Assembly (NCBI RefSeq): GCF_009707865.1
Contig: NZ_WMBA01000027.1
Span: forward strand, 28,598-92,597
Source: Amycolatopsis pithecellobii
GTDB lineage: Bacteria; Actinomycetota; Actinomycetes; Mycobacteriales; Pseudonocardiaceae
Direction of reading: 5' to 3'
DNA: 64,000 bases
Part shown: positions 10,652-20,200 of the stretch, one piece after another
How the letters are laid out: each line of letters starts with the position of its first letter
Position numbering within the stretch: the first letter of the stretch is position 1
Program-made: the position numbers and the translations under genes
Notes under the pieces: generated by a model
The model's database searches: none
The model's input: the letters and a program-made list of their open reading frames with translations, nothing else
Told to the model about the DNA's origin: nothing

Positions 10652-11833
10652 ATGAGCACTGAGGGACTTCCCATCGGCATTTCCGTTGGTGGCGCAGGCG
10701 TACCGGGGCGATATGGCGCGCGATGGGAATTGCTGACCAGACGCCGGACCTGGATACCACTCGCGATCGACGGTGCCGCCATGCTGCTGGCCGCACTCGA
10801 CGTCTGGCTGGTCATCCCCGACAAGGCACCGCCGTATTCGATCTACCTTTCCGCGCTCGCGTGTCTGGTACTCCCGGCGCGTCGCCGGCTGCCGTTCGTC
10901 ACGGTGCTGGGCACGATCCCGGGTTTCCTGACCGGCTGGTCGCAGCTGGCCGCGATGATCGCGCTCGGCATGCTGGCGACCCGCAAGCAGACGCACTGGC
11001 AGGTGTGGGTCGGCGCGGCGCTGGTCTGGGCGTGCCGGTTCGTGCAGTGGCCGCCGGCGGATTTCGCGCAGCTGAGCTGGCGCGAGCATGTGCTGGACGG
11101 CATCTACGGGATCCTGGTCGCCGGGATGCCGATCGCGATCGGGCTGCTCATCGGGGCGCGGGCGCAGCTGTCGCAGAAACTGGCCGAGCTGGCGGCGAGC
11201 CGTGACCGCGAGCAGCAGCTGCACGCTGATGCGGTGCGGGCGGAGGAACGGGCCCGGCTGGCGCGGGAGATGCACGACGTCGTCTCGCATGACATCACGT
11301 TGATCGCGATGCAGGCTGGGGTGCTCGCCGCGGGCGACGGGGCGAACGCGCAGCAGACGGCGAAGGTGATCCGCGAGCTGTCGACCCGCACGCTGGAGGA
11401 GCTCAGGTCACTGGTCGGGGTGCTGCGTTCCGGCTCGGGTGATGACGACGGCCCGCGGCCCGGGATCGGTGAGCTGGGCCAGCTCGTGCGCGACAGCGAG
11501 GTGCCGGTGCGGCTGACCATCGACAGCGTGCCCGAGCAGCTGCCGTCGAAGGTGTCCGCGGCGGCCTACCGGACGGTGCAGGAGTGCCTGACCAATGTCC
11601 GCAAACACGCCCCGGGTGCGGCCGCGACGGTCGTGATCCTCGGGGACGGGGACACCCTGAACATCGAGGTCCGCAACGACAGCCCGAACCTGCCCGTGAC
11701 CCCGCTGCCCTCGGGCGGACACGGCCTGACCGGACTCGCCGAGCGGGCCCGCCTGCTGGGCGGCAGCTTCGAAACGAACCCGACCCCCGACGGCGGCTTC
11801 GAAGTCCACGCCACCTACCCCGTGGGGTCCTGA
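10652..11833 (+). CDS. Orphan NarL/DesK-type sensor histidine kinase
   Basis: 393 residues. Four to five hydrophobic segments (about residues 35-170) with almost no extracellular domain precede a HisKA_3 dimerisation helix; REMHDVVSHDITLIAMQ carries the phospho-acceptor His at about residue 208. A HATPase_c domain follows, with the N-box VQECLTNVRKHAP and the G-box GGHGLTGLAERARLLGG. Such kinases normally phosphorylate LuxR-type regulators encoded next door, but none is adjacent, so the partner is unknown. The ATG at 10652 has GAGGG 8 nt upstream; an in-frame ATG at 10628 lies inside a GTCTCA/TGAGAC inverted repeat (10611-10634) that may be regulatory. Confidence 0.85.
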   Translation: MSTEGLPIGISVGGAGVPGRYGARWELLTRRRTWIPLAIDGAAMLLAALDVWLVIPDKAPPYSIYLSALACLVLPARRRLPFVTVLGTIPGFLTGWSQLAAMIALGMLATRKQTHWQVWVGAALVWACRFVQWPPADFAQLSWREHVLDGIYGILVAGMPIAIGLLIGARAQLSQKLAELAASRDREQQLHADAVRAEERARLAREMHDVVSHDITLIAMQAGVLAAGDGANAQQTAKVIRELSTRTLEELRSLVGVLRSGSGDDDGPRPGIGELGQLVRDSEVPVRLTIDSVPEQLPSKVSAAAYRTVQECLTNVRKHAPGAAATVVILGDGDTLNIEVRNDSPNLPVTPLPSGGHGLTGLAERARLLGGSFETNPTPDGGFEVHATYPVGS

Positions 11834-11843
11834 CAACGCCATC

Positions 11844-11871
11844 GGGGCCGGTGTCAACCAACACCGGCCCC
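11844..11871 (+). terminator. Hairpin terminator after the histidine kinase
   Basis: A perfect 11-bp GC-rich stem, GGGGCCGGTGT (11844-11854) pairing with ACACCGGCCCC (11861-11871), with a 6-nt loop, starting 10 nt after the stop codon. There is no U-tract, as is common in high-GC actinobacteria. Confidence 0.65.
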
Positions 11872-11872
11872 C

Positions 11873-12136
11873 GCGCGAGTTGAGCGTTGCGTGCGCGCGA
11901 GTTGAGCGTTGCGTGCGCGCGAGTTGAGCGTTGCGTGCGCGCGAGTTGAGCGTTGCGTGCGCGCGAGTTGAGCGTCGGGAGCGCGCGAGTTGAGCGTCGG
12001 GAGCGCGCGAGTTGAGCGTCGGGAGCGCGCGAGTTGAGCGTCGGGAGCGCGCGAGTTGAGCGTCGGGAGCGCGCGAGTTGAGCGTTGCGTGCGGCGGGAA
12101 CGCGCAACTCGCGCAGCGGGAACGCTCAACTCGCGC
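11873..12136. repeat. 22-bp minisatellite: ten direct plus two inverted copies
   Basis: Ten head-to-tail 22-bp units run from 11873 to 12092. Each has the core GCGCGAGTTGAGCGT followed by a 7-nt variable part: TGCGTGC in units 1-4 and 10, CGGGAGC in units 5-9. Two degenerate copies follow in inverted orientation (12093-12136), so the end can fold back on the array. It fills the gap between the convergent histidine kinase and rbpA. Open frames through it on the minus strand read as repeated NSRA/QLAR peptides and have no credible start or ribosome-binding site, so I treat it as non-coding. Confidence 0.95.
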
Positions 12137-12147
12137 GGACCCGGGAA

Positions 12148-12492
12148 CTAGATGATCTGGCGGCGTTGGCGGAGGCGCTCCAGTGCCTCGGCGAGAATGG
12201 CCTCACCGTCGGCGTCGCTACGGCGCTCCTTCACGTACGCCAGGTGGGTCTTGTACGGCTCGGTCCTTGGTGCCGCCGGCGGGTTCTTGGCGTCCTGCCC
12301 GCCGGGCAGCCCGCACCTCGGGCAATCCCATTCGTCCGGGATTTCGGCGTCCATCGAAAACGACGGAACCGACTCGTGCCCGTTGGCACACCAGTAGGAA
12401 ACCCGGCGCCGTGGCGCGGACTCGCCGCGCTCGGACTCACCGGATGGACCGGCACCGACCCTGGTGCCTCGAATCGCGTTACCGCCAACCAT
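12148..12492 (-). CDS. rbpA: RNA polymerase-binding protein RbpA
   Basis: 114 residues. RbpA is an actinobacterial transcription factor that binds group 1/2 sigma factors and stabilises the open promoter complex. The core domain with VSYWCANGH and WDCPRCGLPGG supplies the Cys/His ligands (Zn site in Streptomyces), and the C-terminal sigma-interaction segment THLAYVKERRSDADGEAIL is intact. The ATG is preceded by GAGG at 4 nt. It follows secG with a 52-bp gap on the same strand; no sigma-R type promoter was seen in that gap. Confidence 0.95.
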   Translation of the reverse strand: MVGGNAIRGTRVGAGPSGESERGESAPRRRVSYWCANGHESVPSFSMDAEIPDEWDCPRCGLPGGQDAKNPPAAPRTEPYKTHLAYVKERRSDADGEAILAEALERLRQRRQII

Positions 12493-12544
12493 GAATCCTC
12501 ACAGAGTGATAGGCGGCGCGCCCCCCATAGGCACGCCCGTGCAC

Positions 12545-12775
12545 TCAGACCTTCAGCAGCAGACCGAGGCCCACGATGCTGATCAACCAGATCGCGCCGA
12601 GCAACAGGGTGATGCGGTCGAGGTTCTTCTCGGCCACGCTCGACCCGGACAGACTCGACTGCATCCCACCGCCGAACAACGAGGACAAGCCGCCACCACG
12701 CCCACGGTGCAGCAATACCGCGATGACCAGCAGCACGCTGGATGCGATCAGCAGGATTTGCAGGAACAGCTTCAT
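12545..12775 (-). CDS. secG: Protein translocase subunit SecG
   Basis: 76 residues with two transmembrane helices (about 3-20 and 55-73) joined by a Gly/Ser-rich loop containing GGGLSSLFGG, the hallmark of SecG. It assists SecYE in preprotein export. In many actinobacteria it sits directly behind gap-pgk-tpi, as here (85 bp after tpiA). AGAGGA lies about 6 nt before the ATG. Confidence 0.95.
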   Translation of the reverse strand: MKLFLQILLIASSVLLVIAVLLHRGRGGGLSSLFGGGMQSSLSGSSVAEKNLDRITLLLGAIWLISIVGLGLLLKV

Positions 12776-12860
12776 GTCGTCCTCTGAGTCTCCCGGGTGA
12801 AAAGTGTTCCCTGGTCGTGTGACGGTCTGAGGTTGCCAGACTACTCGGCGGGCGCAAGCC

Positions 12861-13649
12861 TCACGGCAGCGGACCCCCGGCGGCCAGCGCGCACAGCTTC
12901 GTGAACTCGTCGGCCTGCAGGCTCGCCCCGCCGACCAGTGCGCCGTCGATGTTGTCGCAGGCGACCAGCTCCGAGATGTTCGCCGACTTCACCGAGCCGC
13001 CGTAGAGCACCCGGACCTCGTCGGCGACCTCGGCGCCGTACTTGTCGGCCAGTGCCCCGCGCAGCGCCTTGCACACCTCCTCGGCGTCAGCCGGGGTGGC
13101 GACGCGCCCGGTGCCGATCGCCCACACCGGCTCGTACGCGATCACCACCTGCTCTTTGACCTGCTCGGTCTTGAGCCCCTTGAGCCCGGCGATCAGCTGC
13201 TGGGTGCAGTGCTCGACGTGACCGCCGCTCTCGCGCACGTCGAGCTGCTCGCCGACGCACAGGATCGGGCGGATGCCGTGCTTGATCGCCGCGCGGACCT
13301 TCTTGTTGACGACCTCGTCATCCTCGTGGTGGTACTCGCGCCGCTCCGAGTGACCCACGGTGACGTAGGCACAGCCGAGCTTGGCGAGCATCGGCCCGGA
13401 CACGTCCCCGGTGTAGGCACCGGAGTCGTGCGGCGAAAGGTCCTGCGCGCCGTAGCTCATCAGCAGCTTGTCGCCGTCGACGAGGGTCTGGATGCTGCGG
13501 ATGTCGGTGAACGGGGGCAGGACCGTGACGTCCACCTTCGCGTAGTACTTCTCCGGCAAGGCGAACGCGATCTTCTGCACCAGGGCAATGGCCTCGAGGT
13601 GGTTGAGGTTCATCTTCCAGTTGCCGGCGATGAAGGTTTTGCGCGCCAT
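12861..13649 (-). CDS. tpiA: Triosephosphate isomerase
   Basis: 262-residue TIM barrel that interconverts glyceraldehyde-3-phosphate and dihydroxyacetone phosphate. [12 protein letters not shown] holds the catalytic Lys, [12 protein letters not shown] the catalytic His, [19 protein letters not shown] the catalytic Glu and flexible loop 6, and [12 protein letters not shown] the phosphate loop. Its ATG shares one base with the pgk stop (TGATG). Confidence 0.97.
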   Translation of the reverse strand: MARKTFIAGNWKMNLNHLEAIALVQKIAFALPEKYYAKVDVTVLPPFTDIRSIQTLVDGDKLLMSYGAQDLSPHDSGAYTGDVSGPMLAKLGCAYVTVGHSERREYHHEDDEVVNKKVRAAIKHGIRPILCVGEQLDVRESGGHVEHCTQQLIAGLKGLKTEQVKEQVVIAYEPVWAIGTGRVATPADAEEVCKALRGALADKYGAEVADEVRVLYGGSVKSANISELVACDNIDGALVGGASLQADEFTKLCALAAGGPLP

Positions 13650-14848
13650 CAGGCCTCCTCCTCCAGCACCGCCACGCCCGGAAGTTCCTTACCCTCCAAG
13701 TACTCCAGTGACGCGCCGCCACCGGTGGAGATGTGCGAGAACTTCTCCTCGGGCAGGCCGAGCACCCGCACCGCGGCGGCCGAGTCGCCACCACCGACGA
13801 CGCTGAACGCGGCGCTGTCCGCGATGGCCTGCGCGACCCCGCGCGTGCCGGCCGCGAACGGTGCGAGCTCGAACACCCCGGCCGGGCCGTTCCAGAACAC
13901 CGTCTTCGCGCCGGCGATCTTGCCCGCGAACGCTTCGACGGTGCGCGGGCCGATGTCCAGGCCCATCCAGCCGGCCGGGATCGCGTCCGCGGAGACCGTG
14001 TCGGTGGCGGCGTCGGCGGAGAACGCCTCCGCCACGACGACGTCCTCCGGCACCACGATCCGGTCGGAGTGCTCGTCGAGCAGCTTGCGCGCGGTGTCGA
14101 TGAAATCCTTCTCCAGCAAGGACTTTCCGACATCGTGGCCCCGCGCGGCGAGGAACGTGAAGGCCATCCCGCCGCCGATGAGCAGCGTGTCGACCTTCGG
14201 CAGCAGCGCCTCGATGACAGCGAGCTTGTCGGAGACCTTCGACCCGCCGAGCACCACGACGTACGGCCGGGCCGGCTCGCCGGTCAGCTTGCTCAGCACG
14301 TCGAGCTCGGCCAGCACCAGGCCACCGGCGTAGGCCGGCAGCACGCGGGCCACGTCGTAGACCGAGGCCTGCTTGCGATGCACGACCCCGAACCCGTCGG
14401 AGACGAACGCGTCCGCGAACTGCGCCAGTTCGGCGGCCAGTTCGGCGCGCTCGGCGTCGGACTTGCTGGTCTCGCGCGGATCGAACCGCACGTTCTCCAG
14501 TAGCACCACCGAACCGCCGGCCTGCTCGCTGGTGAGCGCTTTCGCTTGCGCACCAACGACATCCCCGGCGAGTTGCACATCCGCGCCAAGGAGCTCACCG
14601 AGCCGGCCGGCGACCGGCCGCAGCGAGTACTTCTCGTCGGACTCGCCCTTGGGGCGGCCGAGGTGTGCCGCGACGACCACCTTCGCGCCCGCGTCCGCGA
14701 GGCGCTTGATGGTCGGCAGCGCGGCGCGCACCCGGCCATCATCGGTGATGACCGAACCGTCGAGCGGGACGTTCAGATCCGACCGGACCAGCACCCGGCG
14801 ACCCGAAACGCCTTCGGCCAGCAGATCTTCCAGAGTTTTGACAGCCAT
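13649..14848 (-). CDS. pgk: Phosphoglycerate kinase
   Basis: 399 residues. It makes ATP from 1,3-bisphosphoglycerate. [11 protein letters not shown] and [10 protein letters not shown] are the N-terminal substrate motifs, [11 protein letters not shown] the hinge region and [10 protein letters not shown] the C-terminal Gly-rich nucleotide site. The ATG at 14848 gives the family-standard MAVKTLEDL start; the frame is open further upstream, but that overlaps gap. Five bp after gap. Confidence 0.97.
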   Translation of the reverse strand: MAVKTLEDLLAEGVSGRRVLVRSDLNVPLDGSVITDDGRVRAALPTIKRLADAGAKVVVAAHLGRPKGESDEKYSLRPVAGRLGELLGADVQLAGDVVGAQAKALTSEQAGGSVVLLENVRFDPRETSKSDAERAELAAELAQFADAFVSDGFGVVHRKQASVYDVARVLPAYAGGLVLAELDVLSKLTGEPARPYVVVLGGSKVSDKLAVIEALLPKVDTLLIGGGMAFTFLAARGHDVGKSLLEKDFIDTARKLLDEHSDRIVVPEDVVVAEAFSADAATDTVSADAIPAGWMGLDIGPRTVEAFAGKIAGAKTVFWNGPAGVFELAPFAAGTRGVAQAIADSAAFSVVGGGDSAAAVRVLGLPEEKFSHISTGGGASLEYLEGKELPGVAVLEEEA

Positions 14849-14853
14849 GGCCT

Positions 14854-15924
<1,071 letters not shown>

Positions 15925-15988
15925 CTAGCGTGCTGGCCTGCGCGGACCGACATGGACCGGCGAGACACACGCCACCCGGGTAAATCGA

Positions 15989-17155
15989 TCAAGAAACCAG
16001 CTCTCTCTCCAGTGGGATGCGGAATTTCGGGGTCACCCTGACCGCGCCGAGCCAGTCGTGCAACCGCCCCGCCGCGCGCTCGATCTCAGCGGCCGCGTCG
16101 GCACCCACGTCCTCCAGCAGCCGCCAGACGATCTCACCGGAGGGCCGCTGGGCCCAGCCACCCACGATCCGGCCCGCCCACCACACGGTCGGCCCGATGT
16201 TGCCGGTCCGGTCGAACAACGCGGCCTGATGCTCGCCCAGGTACCAGTCGCGGCGTACCCAGCCCATCGGCGTCGGATCAAGCGCGGGCAGGAGCGCCGC
16301 GACGGGCTCGGGCGGAGGCACCGGCTCCAGGTCGTCCGGCAGCGCGATGCCGGGGGCGCCGTCGAGGTCCACCTCGGCCGGGCCGATCTCGGCGAGCGCC
16401 TTTTTCGTCTGCCCCGCGGTCCAGCCCGCCCACCATTTGAGGTCCTCGACGGGCGCCGGCCCGAAGGCACGCAGCCACCGGCGCGCCAGCTCCACCCGCG
16501 CCGCATCGGGCTCGAGCGCGGGAATCTTCTCGCCCAGCCAGGATTCCGCGGTCGCCCACGAATACTGCGTGGACAGCCACGAGCCGCGCGGGCGACCCCG
16601 GACGATGCGTCCCTGTGCGGCCAGCAGAAACAGCACCCGGTTGGTGATATAACCCCGCGTTTCGTACGGCTTTCCTTGTGCCACCACGATTTCCGTGCGC
16701 AGCCGGGGCTCGTCGTCGGCGATCTGCTGTGCGTGCGCCGCGCCGCGGGCGGCGAGTGCGGCATACGCGCCCTCCTCGACGTCGGCCAGCCACGGCTCCA
16801 GGTCCTCGTCGAGCGCGGCGGTGGCGAGGTGCTGGATGAGCAGTTTCCGTTGTTTGCGCTCGATGTCGTCGGCGCATGCGGCCTGCACGACGGGCGCGAG
16901 CGCGACCGGGACGACGAACACCGTGCGGCGCATGCCCAGCATCCGCAGCACCGTGCGGTCCTCGTACAGCGCTTGCTCGGCGGTGCCGGGCTCGCGCAGC
17001 CGTGCGGCGGTGGACAGGTGCACCGTCGCCGGATCGGTGGCGTGCAAGGCCACCAGGCTGTCCGCGACCTGTTCCACGCTGTCCGCGGGTGCGCTGAGGT
17101 GGTGGCGGGTCATCAGCCGGGCCCGCCGTTCGTTCACACCGATCCGTTTCGCCAC
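15989..17155 (-). CDS. HTH_42 winged-helix protein (AlkZ/YcaQ superfamily)
   Basis: About 388 residues of the HTH_42 superfamily, which includes the DNA glycosylases AlkZ and YcaQ that unhook bulky or crosslinked alkyl lesions. Recognisable segments: LVALHATDPATVHLSTAARL near the N-terminus, RTVFVVP, SWLSTQYSWATAESWLG and the C-terminal VWWAGRIVGGWAQ. The catalytic Q-x-Q/Q-x-D motif of the studied glycosylases reads H-A-T here, so activity is uncertain. The GTG at 17155 is chosen (17137 also possible); reading further upstream would translate the repeat cluster. It lies 3' of the SMC-like gene on the same strand. Confidence 0.75.
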   Translation of the reverse strand: MAKRIGVNERRARLMTRHHLSAPADSVEQVADSLVALHATDPATVHLSTAARLREPGTAEQALYEDRTVLRMLGMRRTVFVVPVALAPVVQAACADDIERKQRKLLIQHLATAALDEDLEPWLADVEEGAYAALAARGAAHAQQIADDEPRLRTEIVVAQGKPYETRGYITNRVLFLLAAQGRIVRGRPRGSWLSTQYSWATAESWLGEKIPALEPDAARVELARRWLRAFGPAPVEDLKWWAGWTAGQTKKALAEIGPAEVDLDGAPGIALPDDLEPVPPPEPVAALLPALDPTPMGWVRRDWYLGEHQAALFDRTGNIGPTVWWAGRIVGGWAQRPSGEIVWRLLEDVGADAAAEIERAAGRLHDWLGAVRVTPKFRIPLERELVS

Positions 17156-17207
17156 ACCTGATGTCCTAGCACGGGGGTCCGACAAAATCGGTTTCCCGCA
17201 CTCCGGG

Positions 17208-17292
17208 CGAGTTGAGCTTTCCCGCTGCGCGAGTTGCGCGTTCCCGTCGAACGCAACGCTCAACTCGCGCGCTCCCAACGCTCAACTCGCGC
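17208..17292. repeat. Second cluster of the GAGTTGAGCGT repeat, two direct and two inverted copies
   Basis: Two copies in direct orientation (17208-17226 and 17227-17248, with TTCCCG-type variable parts) are followed by two inverted copies (17251-17270 and 17271-17292). The inner pair can form a strong hairpin, GCGCGAGTTG against CAACTCGCGC. The core is the same as in the minisatellite at 11873-12136. It abuts the SMC-like gene's stop codon at 17295-17297 and may act as its terminator. Confidence 0.9.
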
Positions 17293-17294
17293 GT

Positions 17295-20200
17295 CTACTC
17301 GCTCGATTTCGTGAACAGGCGGGTGGCCGACAGGTGTGACGTGCCGTCCGGGTCGGCAAGTTCGTCGAGGTGGTTGCGGATCGTCGCGTCGACCGACAGG
17401 TACTTGCGACCCGCCCGCAGGTCCGCGTCGTTGCGCAGCCGCACGATCAGCGGGAACTCCGACAGGGCGCCCGCGTCGAACAGGCCGGTGGTATAGACCA
17501 GCTGCACGCCGAGCGCCTCGGCGACGACCCGTTGCAGCTCCAGCAGATACCCGGCCGAAGCCCGTCCGATCGGGTTGTCCAGGAACAGCACCCCGGAATG
17601 CCGGTTGCGCAGCTTGCCGCGGTTGTTGGCCCGCAGCGCGGCGAGCGTGCAGTACAGGATGATCGCGGCGGTCAGCTGCTGCCCGCCGGAGAACACGTCG
17701 CGGATCTCCGACACGCGCTGCCGTTCGGTCCGCAGCACCGAGTCCGGTTTGAGCATGTCCACCCGGAACCCCTTGGGCACCGCGGCCCGCACACCGCGCA
17801 GCACGAGCGTCATCCCGTCACGCTTGACATCGCGGCCGTCGCTCGTCTTCCCGGCGGCGGCCTCGTCGACGACTTGGCCGAGTGCTTCGCTCAGCTCGGG
17901 TTCTTCCGGGTCGGCGAACCGGATCCGCAGGAACTCCTGCCCTGACCAGTCGCCGAGCCCTTCGGGCAGCCGGGAAAGCCGTTGCGCGGACCGCAGCAGC
18001 CGCAGCGCGCCTTCGACCATGCCCTGCAGGCGCGCGACGATTCCCGAGCGGTGCCGGTCGATCTGGGCGAGATCGTCGGTCAGTGTGCGCAACCGGGGCC
18101 GCAGCGCGCTCGCCCATTCCGCCGCGCCGGCAGGGAGACTGTCGCGGCGCACCGAGATAATCTGCTGCCGGACCGGGCTGGTCAGTTTTTCGAATCGCTT
18201 GCCCGTCGCGTACTGGGCCAGCGCGTCGGCCGCCGCGCGAACGCGTTTCTCCGAGCTGTCCACAGTGGACTCCGCTTCGGTGAGCGCGGAGGTCAGCTTG
18301 CGGTACCGGTTCTGCGCAGCCTCGACATCGCCGTCGAATACGCTTTCCGGTTCCCCGTCGACGACCAGATGCGCCATCGACTCGGCGAGCAGCCGGAAGC
18401 CCGCCGCCGACACGGTCGCCGCCTCCGACGCACGTTCCGCCTCGGCACGACGGGCCTGGGCCTCTTCCCACGCGCGGGCGGCGGCGCCGGCCTCTTCGGT
18501 CGCTTCGTCAATCAGCTCACGGCCGTGCTCGGCGTCCCGCGGGCGGGTTTCCAGTGTGATGCCTTGTTTCGGCAGCTGGTCGAGCTCGGCCTTGCGGGTG
18601 GCGACCTCGCCGATCGCTTCGCTGTGCTCGGCTTCCAGTGCCGCCACCACCCGGCCCGCGCGTGCCTGCGCGGCCGCGCGGGTCGCCGCGTCGGAGCCGT
18701 CGGGGGTTTCCAGCAGCCGGGACGCCTGCTCGCGCACGGCCGGATCGAGCACCTCCAGCGCGGCCCGTGCCGTGGACTCCGCCGATTCCGCCTGCTCGAG
18801 TTCCGCCCGCAGATCGCTGCCGACCTCGACCTTGGCGTAGGCATCGCTCGCCGAGGCGAACGCGCGTCGCAACGCGTCCACCGGCTCCTTCGGCGCGGGG
18901 TCCTTTTCGGACACCGAGCCGCCGCCGGGTACTTCGGCGAGTTCGGCACGGGCACTGCTGACCGTGCGGCGATGCCCGTCCGCGGTGCGCTGTTCCTCGG
19001 CAGCCACTTCCCTGGCGCGGCCGGCTTTTCCGCTCGCCTGCTCGGCGTCCGCCTCGGCACGGGCGAAGATCTCCCGCGCGCGCCCGGACTCGTCGGTCCA
19101 CTGTGGAATCCGGGCGACCTTCTCGGCCAGCTCGCCGAGTTTGCGCGCGCGTTCCTCACCGGTGCGTGCTTCGATCCGTAGCGCGGGAACCATTTCGCGC
19201 AGCCTTGCCCGGCGGGCGGTGAGCCCGGCCAGGTTTTGTTCCGCGGCAACGACCGCGTCCTGGCTCTCGGCCAGTTCGCCCGCCGCGGTTTCGGCTTCCT
19301 CGGACAGGGTGGCTAGCGCGCCCGGCGGGTAGTCCTCGCGCCAGGTGGTGAGTTTCCATTCCAGCGCGGCATCGTCGCCGATGGCACCGGCCAGTGCTTC
19401 GAGTTGCTTGCGGCGGCGGGCATGCCGGGCGAGGATGGCCTGCCGCTCGGTGTCGGCGGCCTCTTCGTCGTACATCGCGGGGTTGGGCGGCACCAGGAAA
19501 TCCACGCCCGGCGCGGCACCGTCCTGGCCGAGTGCCGCCGTCGTGCCGACCGGAAGAACCGTGCTGGGCAACAGTTTCGCGTCCGCGAGCGCCGTGCGCG
19601 CCCTGGGCAGTTGCGCCGGGTCGTTGACGAGCACACCGCCGAGCAGATGCGGCATCCGCACCAGCGCCTGCTCGCGCGCCTTGGCATCCATTGTGGACAG
19701 ATAGCGCCAGCCCGACCACGCGGTGACGCCGGCCTCCTCCAGTACGGCGAGGGCGGCCTGCACCTCCGGCGGCGCGGGCAGCAGGCCACCGTCACCCAGC
19801 GCGGCCAGCGCGCGCTCGTCGGCGGATTCCTCCATGCGCAAGGCCGTCTGCTCGCGTTCGGCGGCCGATCGCGCTTCCCGCAACCGTTTCAGCAATGCGG
19901 GTGTGTCGGTTTCCGGCTGGACGTTCTCGCCGCCGAGCAGTTCCAGCAGCCGCGGGTGGGCGGCGAGGGAGTCGGTGCGGCGATGCGCCTTGGCCAGTTC
20001 ACCCGCCGCCCGGTCGGCGCGTCCTTGTGCCACCGAAGCTTGCTGCTGTGCGGCGTGCAGCGCTTGCTGCGCCTCGGCGTGCTCTTCCGCGACACGTTCC
20101 AGCTCCGCCTCGCGCGCGACGAGTTCCGCGACCGCGTTTTCGCCGCGGGCAAGGGCTTCCCGTGCGGCTTCGGCGACCTGGGTGCCGTCGTCCAGTAGCC

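Noticed and set aside
11403..12129. Open frames across the minisatellite encoding repeated NSRAP/QLARS peptides
   Set aside because: They arise because 22-bp units in GC-rich DNA lack stops; they overlap the histidine kinase gene or start without a ribosome-binding site, and frames exist in more than one register.
11873..12136. CRISPR array
   Set aside because: Units are contiguous with no unique spacers, the repeat is only 22 bp and no cas genes are present.
15989..17155. Wadjet JetD candidate next to the SMC-like operon
   Set aside because: The protein reads as HTH_42 winged-helix superfamily; no TOPRIM-like acidic motifs were seen.
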